DNA of 33,708 nucleotides from Flavobacteriales bacterium (GTDB lineage Bacteria > Bacteroidota > Bacteroidia > Flavobacteriales_D > Crocinitomicaceae), in NCBI GenBank assembly GCA_947460825.1, contig CANHHA010000030.1:1-33708 (forward strand). Direction: 5' to 3'. Below the pieces are notes generated by a model that saw only the letters and a program-made list of their open reading frames with translations, did not search any database and was not told where the DNA came from. Positions 24,042 to 30,803 of this stretch are shown here, one piece after another (the stretch's first letter is position 1; each line of letters begins with the position of its first letter). The translations under genes were made by a program, and so were the position numbers.

Positions 24042-26987
24042 ATGCCTAAACTACTTTTAATTTATCTTGTCCTTTCATTGCACCTCACGGTGTTTAGTCA
24101 AGCGGTTAATTTTTCTACCGCATACCAACAACATCCGGAAATTCCTCGCGGATTTTTAGAAGCAATTTCCTATACCCACACCCGCTTTCATGACCCATCA
24201 AACGAAGAACAAATAGGCTGCGCCGGTATCCCAATACCCTATGGAATCATGGGGGTTTATGAAGATGGGCAAAATTACTTTATTGAAAACGGGAAGCGCA
24301 TTGAATCCTTAAGTGGAATTAGTATTTCGACCCAAAAGAATAGTGTTCCGGCACAAGTAGAAGCATATGCAGCGGCATGTGCAAGCCTCATTCAAAGCTA
24401 TGCGGTTAACGGAGAAAACGCCCCTGAATTAATCTATAATTTAATGTGGGAACTGAGTGAAATTCCAAGAGAAGGAAGCATTAATCTGTTCGCCTTTGAA
24501 TCCAGTGTTTTGGAGGTTTTTTGTTTCTTAACCGATGAATCCCAAGCGGCTACTTATGGGTTTCCATTGTATGAAATCAACATCAAAGACTTCTTTGGAA
24601 ACAATAACTATGCAGTGTTAACCGCATCGCTCGTTACCATTGATTCCACTGGAATTAAAAACCATGAAAACACGCAATACCGCGCAGGTAATACATTAAA
24701 ATCCCTAAACTATGGTCCTGCCCTGTGGAATGCCGCTCCTTCTTGTAATTACAGCGGCAGGAATGGTTCCCAAATTTCCGCAGTTACCATACATACCGTG
24801 CAAGGAACCTACGCAGGTGCAATTTCGTGGGGTCTTAATTGCAATGCCCAGGTGTCGTATCATTATGTGGTTAGAAGTTCAGATGGCCAGGTAACCCAAA
24901 TGGTATTGGAAAGTAATAAAGCATGGCACGTGGGGAATGAAAACTCCTACACGGTTGGGATCGAACATGAGGGCTATGTATCTAATGCCGCATGGTACAC
25001 GCCATCTCTTTATCAATCTTCTGCAAACCTGGTTAAAGATATTACACAAAGCGGTTATGGAATCAACCCAAAACGGACTTATGATGGTGTGGGGTCTACA
25101 AGCACGCAATTACTAGGGAATTGCATCCGAATCAAAGGACATCAGCATTATGCGAATCAAAGCCATACCGATCCTGGAATACATTGGAATTGGAATAAAT
25201 TTTACGGATTAATAAACAATACATACAACCCAACGATACTTACAAATCCATCAGGAACCCTCTATGATTCAGGCGGTCCGAATGGAAACTACGCGGCGGA
25301 TGAACGCACCGTGTGGCTCATACAAGCCCCTCAAGGAAATGTCATCTCCATCCAATTTACCACATTCGATTTAGAATCTTCCTTTGATAAGTTGTTTATA
25401 TATAACGGAGCAACGGTTAATTCACCGCTACTAGGAACATACACAGGAAACTTTCTTCCGCCAAGCATTCAATCTTCAGGTAACACCCTAACCCTTGAGT
25501 TTCGCTCGGATTGTGCTACGCAACTGTCCGGATGGACGGCAAGCTATCAGGTCACCAGTTTGAATATAGACCTCACCCCACCATCCAGTGCGCTACATTA
25601 CTCTGGGGTATGGCAAACTCAAGGGTTTACAGCTACATTTCAAGATTCCGATGCCTCTGGTATACGCTACAAATTCTATCACATCGCTGCCCGAGCTTCC
25701 GCAATAAGTCCTTTTAAATCTAACCAAACGATGGGGTTTTTTGGAGATGAATTTAATGGCAATTCAGGGCTTTGGACCAATCAATCCGGAAATTTTCTAG
25801 CCGCCAATGGGAACTTCCTAATGAACGATGCCTCACAGAATAATTCAAATGCCTATGCCCAAATAACCCAATCTTCACAACACACTTACTTATACACATG
25901 GAAACAGCGCATCACTTCGTCGAATGCCAATCAACGCGCAGGAATGCACTTCTTCTGTAGTGATCCAACCCTGCCCAATCGCGGGAATTCTTACTTTGTA
26001 TATTTTAGAGAAGAAACCGATAAGGTTCAACTATATAAAGTGCTGAACGATGCCTTTACCTTGGTAAAAGAAGATTCAGTTAATGTCTTCGTAAATCAAT
26101 GGGACCAAGTTTATGTAACCTACAACCCACAAAGCGGCCTGATTCAGGTATACTTAAATGCGTTACATGTGTGTAGTTGGACCGACGCAAATCCGCTTCA
26201 ACAGGGTAACGCTATTTCCTTGCGTTCTGGCGCGTGTACTGTAACCTTTGATGAGGTTTATGTATATAAAAATCACTCAAATAGTGCCCTAATTACGCTT
26301 GGACCCGGACAAGAGCTCTTTGAACAGAGTGATCAACAACAAGAAAGCGGAAAGATTAGAATTATTGCCATGGATAGTGTCGATAATTGGAACGTTCCAC
26401 ATGAAACATTAGTTCAAGTGGATTGGACCGCACCGGTAATTGCCACACTAAATGATGGTACAAGCTCGGATATAGACAGTGTATATCAACCAATTCTTGA
26501 GGGAAACTGGGTGGTTAATGACCCCCACTCTGGACTGGGTTCTCAGGCTATTGACATTGGAAGTTCCCCCTTGGGAAGTGATCTTATTCAATCTCATCCG
26601 GTAGCTAATAACGCATTCACGCTCAGTGCAAACGGGATGATTCCAAACCAAGTTTATTTCACCACACTTCAGGTTAGCAATCAAGCCGGGTTAAGCAGTC
26701 AGCTTTGTTCGGACGGACAACGCTTCATCAATCACGCGAACATCGAGTTGAATAATCCGCTATTGGATGTGGTACTCTTTCCGAATCCGATTCAAGACGG
26801 TCAATTAAGCATTGAAAACTTGATGTTCCCTGTGGAATTAACAGTATATGATTTGAATGGCAAGTTAATTAAGGTCCGTGAAATCACGAACAATGGAAAA
26901 GTAAGCTTGGATCTAAGCGCTGGAAGGTATTTGATCAAGCTCTCCGGAAACGGACATGAATTAATAAAGCAACTGGTGTCTTATTGA
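24042..26987 (+). CDS. Secreted N-acetylmuramoyl-L-alanine amidase with CUB and T9SS sorting domains
   Basis: The product is 981 residues. Signal peptide ~1-20. Residues ~30-135 resemble a lysozyme-like (SLT) fold with altered motifs. Residues ~235-390 are an Amidase_2/PGRP domain: H251 in VTIHTVQG, E308 in VGIEHEG, H367 in KGHQHY and D377 in SHTDPGIHW fit the Zn and catalytic positions, cleaving the MurNAc-L-Ala bond. A CUB domain follows at ~395-515 (DSGGPNGNYAADERTVW, FDKLFIYNG, FRSDCA). A concanavalin/LamG-like sandwich is at ~565-745 (FFGDEFNGNSGLW). A T9SS sorting domain starts at ~910 (LFPNPIQDGQLSIENL). Export to the cell surface or medium suggests action on other cells' or shed peptidoglycan rather than routine own-wall remodelling. 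The stop overlaps the convergent dehydrogenase gene by 7 nt. Confidence 0.85.
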   Translation: MPKLLLIYLVLSLHLTVFSQAVNFSTAYQQHPEIPRGFLEAISYTHTRFHDPSNEEQIGCAGIPIPYGIMGVYEDGQNYFIENGKRIESLSGISISTQKNSVPAQVEAYAAACASLIQSYAVNGENAPELIYNLMWELSEIPREGSINLFAFESSVLEVFCFLTDESQAATYGFPLYEINIKDFFGNNNYAVLTASLVTIDSTGIKNHENTQYRAGNTLKSLNYGPALWNAAPSCNYSGRNGSQISAVTIHTVQGTYAGAISWGLNCNAQVSYHYVVRSSDGQVTQMVLESNKAWHVGNENSYTVGIEHEGYVSNAAWYTPSLYQSSANLVKDITQSGYGINPKRTYDGVGSTSTQLLGNCIRIKGHQHYANQSHTDPGIHWNWNKFYGLINNTYNPTILTNPSGTLYDSGGPNGNYAADERTVWLIQAPQGNVISIQFTTFDLESSFDKLFIYNGATVNSPLLGTYTGNFLPPSIQSSGNTLTLEFRSDCATQLSGWTASYQVTSLNIDLTPPSSALHYSGVWQTQGFTATFQDSDASGIRYKFYHIAARASAISPFKSNQTMGFFGDEFNGNSGLWTNQSGNFLAANGNFLMNDASQNNSNAYAQITQSSQHTYLYTWKQRITSSNANQRAGMHFFCSDPTLPNRGNSYFVYFREETDKVQLYKVLNDAFTLVKEDSVNVFVNQWDQVYVTYNPQSGLIQVYLNALHVCSWTDANPLQQGNAISLRSGACTVTFDEVYVYKNHSNSALITLGPGQELFEQSDQQQESGKIRIIAMDSVDNWNVPHETLVQVDWTAPVIATLNDGTSSDIDSVYQPILEGNWVVNDPHSGLGSQAIDIGSSPLGSDLIQSHPVANNAFTLSANGMIPNQVYFTTLQVSNQAGLSSQLCSDGQRFINHANIELNNPLLDVVLFPNPIQDGQLSIENLMFPVELTVYDLNGKLIKVREITNNGKVSLDLSAGRYLIKLSGNGHELIKQLVSY

Positions 26988-27925
26988 TGTTGATAGTAGG
27001 AAATTATTTTATCCGCAAGTACATCGCTTAGTTTAAAATAACTTTCTTTAGTCCAACCCCCAACGTGTGGACTAAGGATTACACGGTCAGAGGCAAGCAG
27101 GAATTCAAACGCCGCGGGCAATTGGGTAGCGAAAATGGATTCAAAATCTTTGGATTCATATTCTAACACATCCAAGCCTGCGGCTTTTATTTTATTGGAT
27201 TGTAACCCTTGCATAAGTGCTTCAGTATTCACAATTTTTCCACGGGATAAATTCAACAAGTAGAATGGTTTTTGAACCGAATCAATAAACGAAGTATCTA
27301 CAAAACCACGGGTTTCTTTGTTTTGTGGAATGTGTAGCGAAATTACATCGGCTGAATTCAAAATGGCTTCTAGCGTGCTCTCGTGTACAAAAGAATCACC
27401 GAATCCCTGTTTGTATTTATCATAGGCAAGGACCTTCACATCAAAGCCCCGTAATTTTTTTGCAAATGCCGCCCCATTGTTCCCGTAACCGATGATTCCC
27501 ACCGTTTTCCCGTCCAGTTCTTCTCCTCGATTATCTTCACGCTTCCATAACCCGCGATTTATTTGGTCATTCGCCCGACACAATTTATTCATTAGTGAAA
27601 GTAACATCCCTAAGGCGTGTTCGGCTACCGCATTTCGATTGCCTTCGGGAGAATTGAATAATTGAATGTTATGCTCTTTGCAATATGCTGAATCTATATT
27701 CTCAATTCCGGAACCAGAACGCGCAATAAATGAAAGGTTTGGAAAATTAGATAAGCACTCAGAATTCAATAAAAATCGTGCGCGAATGACAATCCCTTGG
27801 ACTTGATACTGATGAATTAATAACTCTTCCATTGAAAAACTAGTCGCATCAATGCAATCAAATCCATTTCGCGTTAATCGTTCTTGAAGTATCGGATGAA
27901 CTTTGTCAATAAAAAAAACTTTCAT
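26981..27925 (-). CDS. D-2-hydroxyacid dehydrogenase (phosphoglycerate dehydrogenase-like)
   Basis: The product is 314 residues with the catalytic and NAD-binding domains of the D-isomer-specific 2-hydroxyacid dehydrogenases. The nucleotide fold GIIGYGNNGAAFAKKL (143-158) is followed by D169 in AYDKYK, which favours NAD over NADP. The catalytic set is R228 in NLSRGKIVN, E255 in LDVLEYE and H287 in LSPHVGGWT. ARSGSGIENID (69-79) corresponds to the substrate-side loop. There is no ACT regulatory domain, unlike many SerA proteins, so the substrate could be 3-phosphoglycerate or another 2-hydroxyacid. The 152-bp upstream gap to mnmG contains only a near match to a -7 box (TATTTTAG) with TTTG upstream. 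No serine-pathway neighbour is present. Confidence 0.87.
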   Translation of the reverse strand: MKVFFIDKVHPILQERLTRNGFDCIDATSFSMEELLIHQYQVQGIVIRARFLLNSECLSNFPNLSFIARSGSGIENIDSAYCKEHNIQLFNSPEGNRNAVAEHALGMLLSLMNKLCRANDQINRGLWKREDNRGEELDGKTVGIIGYGNNGAAFAKKLRGFDVKVLAYDKYKQGFGDSFVHESTLEAILNSADVISLHIPQNKETRGFVDTSFIDSVQKPFYLLNLSRGKIVNTEALMQGLQSNKIKAAGLDVLEYESKDFESIFATQLPAAFEFLLASDRVILSPHVGGWTKESYFKLSDVLADKIISYYQHQ

Positions 27926-28077
27926 AAGTCACTAAAATAAACAATGAAGTTGAAACAAAGGGCTTCATATGAAAAAACCGGCTTTTATATCTTGATTCTA
28001 ACAAGACTTCTCTATATAACCAATGTGGTTTTAACCGAGAACAAGAATAAATCGCTTAAATCAACGAAAAACACCCT
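27926..28077. other. Intergenic gap between mnmG and dehydrogenase gene
   Basis: 152 bp, AT-rich. It holds only weak signals: TTTG then TATTTTAG on the minus strand before the dehydrogenase ATG, and a 5-bp stem AACCA-ATG-TGGTT near 28018 without a convincing T-tract. No RNA gene or convincing terminator is seen. Confidence 0.5.
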
Positions 28078-29946
28078 TTATCTTCCAAGGTAGATCAAAA
28101 GTACGGAGATATCACTTGGTGAAACCCCAGAAATCCGTGTTGCTTGTCCAATGGTGACGGGTTGGATGTGAGAAAGTTTTTCAACAGCCTCTGTACTCAA
28201 ACTTTTCAATTTCGCGTAATTTAAATCTGCAGGGATTTGAACGCGTTCTAGGCGGTGCATTTTTTCAGCGATTTCTTCTTCGCGCGTTATATAGCCCTCA
28301 TACTTCACTTGAATCTCTGTTTGTACAAGCACATCTTCACTTATATTATTATTATTTAGGGTATTAAACAACATTTCTGAGGAATCTGTAAGCATCTGTA
28401 AACTAACTCCAGGGCGCGTTAACACACTGGACAATTTAACTTGCTGTGATATGGGTGAGGATTCCAAGTGTTCCAGGGTTGGATTAATTTCTTGGGGTGT
28501 GATTCCAATAGATTTAAGTTCTTTTTTGAGCCATTGTGTTTGCTCTTCCTTCTTAATCACTTGGTCGTGTTGCGCTGATGTAATCATTCCCAATTCAAAC
28601 CCTTTATTACTTAACCTTAAATCTGCATTGTCTTGTCTTAATAGAATTCTATACTCCGCTCTGCTAGTAAACATTCGATAGGGTTCATTCGTACCTTTAG
28701 TCACTAAATCATCGATGAGTACACCAATGTATGCCTCGCTGCGTTGCAAGATAAACGGTTCTTTTTCATTGATTTTAAGATGCGCGTTTATTCCTGCCAT
28801 TAACCCTTGACAAGCCGCCTCTTCATACCCAGTAGTTCCATTGATTTGACCTGCGAAATAAAGTCCATCTATTCGTTTTGTTTCAAGGGTATGTTTCAAC
28901 TGTGTGGGTTGAAAATAATCATACTCTATAGCATACCCGGGTCTAAACAGTTTCGCCTGCTCAAATCCTGGAATTAATTTAATTGCGCTAACTTGAACAT
29001 CTTCTGGAAGCGACGTACTAAATCCATTCACATAGATTTCAACCGTATTCCACCCTTCAGGTTCAACAAAGATCTGATGTCGATCACGGTCTGCAAAGCG
29101 ATTAATTTTATCTTCTATGCTTGGGCAATAGCGCGGACCTGTACTTTTAATCGCTCCATTAAACATTGGAGAACGATCAAATCCTGTGCGCAACTGATCG
29201 TGTGTTGCAGGATTCGTATAAGTCACATAACAAGGAAGTTGATGCGCTAAGGCCTTTGTGTCCCAATAACTAAATTTTGAGGGATTCTCGTCGCCGTGCT
29301 GGATCTCCATTTTAGTATAATCTAAACTTCTACCGTCTACACGGGGTGGAGTTCCTGTCTTCATTCTACCCGAGTCGAAGCCTAGGGAAACCAAGTCTTC
29401 TGTTATCCCGGTTGAAGCACGTTCTGCGGCTCTTCCACCACCAAACTGTTTTTCACCTAAATGAATAATCCCATTAAGAAACGTTCCGTTGGTTAACACT
29501 ACTGCTCTACCAAATATATTAATACCTAAACTGGTTTTCACACCCACCACCTTGCTGTTTTCCACAAGCAGCCCGGTTCCCATATCTTGCCAAAAATCAA
29601 TATTTGAGTTTTGTTCCAATAAAAAACGCCATTCCGCAGCGAACATCATGCGATCATTTTGCGTTCTTGGTGACCACATGGCAGGACCTTTAGAAACGTT
29701 TAACATCCTAAATTGAAGCGCACTTTTATCACTAACAATCCCAGAGCCTCCTCCTAACGCATCAATTTCGCGCACGATCTGTCCTTTGGCTATACCACCC
29801 ATAGCGGGATTACAACTCATCTGAGCTATGGTATTCATGTTCATGGTAAGCAATAAAACCTTACTACCCATTTTGGCTGCGGCGTTAGCAGCCTCACAAC
29901 CGGCATGACCCGCACCAACAACAATCACATCATATGTATCTAACAT
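28078..29946 (-). CDS. mnmG: tRNA uridine-5-carboxymethylaminomethyl modification enzyme MnmG
   Basis: The product is 622 residues, the normal length for MnmG (GidA). The FAD-binding motif is [12 protein letters not shown] (9-20). [42 protein letters not shown] and [17 protein letters not shown] are hallmark segments, and the C-terminal helical domain ends [13 protein letters not shown]. With MnmE it adds carboxymethylaminomethyl or aminomethyl groups to U34 of certain tRNAs; MnmE is not in the window. The gene lies 12 nt after ybeY and immediately downstream of a perfect parS sequence. In many bacteria gidA sits near the replication origin, which agrees with that site. Confidence 0.97.
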   Translation of the reverse strand: MLDTYDVIVVGAGHAGCEAANAAAKMGSKVLLLTMNMNTIAQMSCNPAMGGIAKGQIVREIDALGGGSGIVSDKSALQFRMLNVSKGPAMWSPRTQNDRMMFAAEWRFLLEQNSNIDFWQDMGTGLLVENSKVVGVKTSLGINIFGRAVVLTNGTFLNGIIHLGEKQFGGGRAAERASTGITEDLVSLGFDSGRMKTGTPPRVDGRSLDYTKMEIQHGDENPSKFSYWDTKALAHQLPCYVTYTNPATHDQLRTGFDRSPMFNGAIKSTGPRYCPSIEDKINRFADRDRHQIFVEPEGWNTVEIYVNGFSTSLPEDVQVSAIKLIPGFEQAKLFRPGYAIEYDYFQPTQLKHTLETKRIDGLYFAGQINGTTGYEEAACQGLMAGINAHLKINEKEPFILQRSEAYIGVLIDDLVTKGTNEPYRMFTSRAEYRILLRQDNADLRLSNKGFELGMITSAQHDQVIKKEEQTQWLKKELKSIGITPQEINPTLEHLESSPISQQVKLSSVLTRPGVSLQMLTDSSEMLFNTLNNNNISEDVLVQTEIQVKYEGYITREEEIAEKMHRLERVQIPADLNYAKLKSLSTEAVEKLSHIQPVTIGQATRISGVSPSDISVLLIYLGR

Positions 29947-29958
29947 GGTAAAATTTAA

Positions 29959-30384
29959 TCACTGTTTCACGTGAAACAATTTATTTAAATAGAAGTTTTC
30001 TTTAGCGCGCATTGTCTCGATTTCTTCCTGTGTTGTGTCGTTGTATCCCACTAAATGCAATACACCGTGATAACAAACCCTGTGCAATTCTTCTTCAAAA
30101 GAAACACCTAACTGGGTTGCATTATCTTTTACACGATCCACTGAGATAAACAAATCACCGCTTAGTATCGAATCACTATTATAATTGAACGTAATAATGT
30201 CCGTGTAATAATCGTGCGCTAAATGTTCTTTGTTTATAACTAAAAGCTCTTCGTCGCTACAGAAGATCAAGGTGATATCACCTAAATCAAAGGACTCTAA
30301 GGAGACCAATACCGGTAAGGTTTCCGTAATAGAATCAATAGGTAAACCAGAAATTTCATCAGAAAAGTATTCGATAAAAATCAT
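29959..30384 (-). CDS. ybeY: Endoribonuclease YbeY (16S rRNA maturation)
   Basis: The product is 141 residues from the ATG at 30384, which overlaps the upstream stop as ATGA; a GTG at 30396 would add four residues. Family landmarks are HDYYTDIITFNY (57-68, the TDVLSFP equivalent), SGDLFIS (75-81) and the metal motif HGVLHLVGYND (106-116). Two His ligands (H106, H110) are present, but the third position, His in E. coli, is Asp116. An Asp here can still bind metal and is, to my knowledge, common in Bacteroidetes YbeY, so I take the enzyme as active. It processes 16S rRNA 3' ends and takes part in ribosome quality control. Its last six codons contain parS. It lies between an anti-sigma-like gene and mnmG. 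Confidence 0.9.
   Translation of the reverse strand: MIFIEYFSDEISGLPIDSITETLPVLVSLESFDLGDITLIFCSDEELLVINKEHLAHDYYTDIITFNYNSDSILSGDLFISVDRVKDNATQLGVSFEEELHRVCYHGVLHLVGYNDTTQEEIETMRAKENFYLNKLFHVKQ
29963..29978. promoter_or_regulatory. parS: Perfect parS site (ParB-binding centromere-like palindrome)
   Basis: The sequence TGTTTCACGTGAAACA is identical to the consensus chromosomal parS and is a perfect 16-bp palindrome. It lies in the final codons of ybeY, read there as LFHVKQ, 17 bp upstream of the mnmG start. ParB binding here would nucleate the segregation complex near the origin. No parA or parB gene is in the window. I found no second perfect copy by eye. Confidence 0.8.
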
Positions 30385-30794
30385 CGGCGGAAACACACAT
30401 TAACCACGGTGCCATTATGCTCAAAGCTCACTTCATCCGCTAAGTTTTTCATAAGAAAAACACCCCGACCGTTTTCTTTCAATAAGTTTTCCGGTGCTGT
30501 TGGGTCAGGAATCGCTTCAGGGTCAAAACCCACTCCTTGATCTGTAATGGAAAAACAGACCCACTCTTCATTGTTGTGGACACCCACATGAACGGATAAA
30601 GTTGCGTCTAATTTATTACCGTGAATAATGGCATTATTGACGCCCTCAGTTACAGCAATTAAAATGTTACCATAGGCATCTTCGCTCAATGCCAATTCGG
30701 CACATGCTACATCAATCAAACTCTCAACATCCGTAATGGAAGCAGGAGTTGACGGTAAGGTTACTTCGTGTATTAACTGTAATTGATGTTTCAT
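30381..30794 (-). CDS. RsbW/SpoIIAB-like ATP-binding (anti-sigma) regulatory protein
   Basis: The product is a 137-residue stand-alone GHKL ATPase domain of the HATPase_c_2 type. The N box is EGVNNAIIHGN (50-60), G1 box DQGVGFDP (85-92) and G2 box NGRGVFLMKNLAD (108-120). Such proteins bind and phosphorylate anti-anti-sigma partners or sequester sigma factors in Firmicutes. In Bacteroidetes the partner is usually unknown, and none is encoded here. The gene is 9 nt after the DUF4175-like gene and overlaps ybeY by 4 nt, so it probably belongs to one transcript with the envelope and RNA-processing genes. Confidence 0.85.
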   Translation of the reverse strand: MKHQLQLIHEVTLPSTPASITDVESLIDVACAELALSEDAYGNILIAVTEGVNNAIIHGNKLDATLSVHVGVHNNEEWVCFSITDQGVGFDPEAIPDPTAPENLLKENGRGVFLMKNLADEVSFEHNGTVVNVCFRR

Positions 30795-30803
30795 GCTATA
30801 AAT

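Noticed and set aside
28010..28035. Hairpin AACCA-ATG-TGGTT as mnmG terminator
   Set aside because: Five base pairs only and no U-run on the minus strand.
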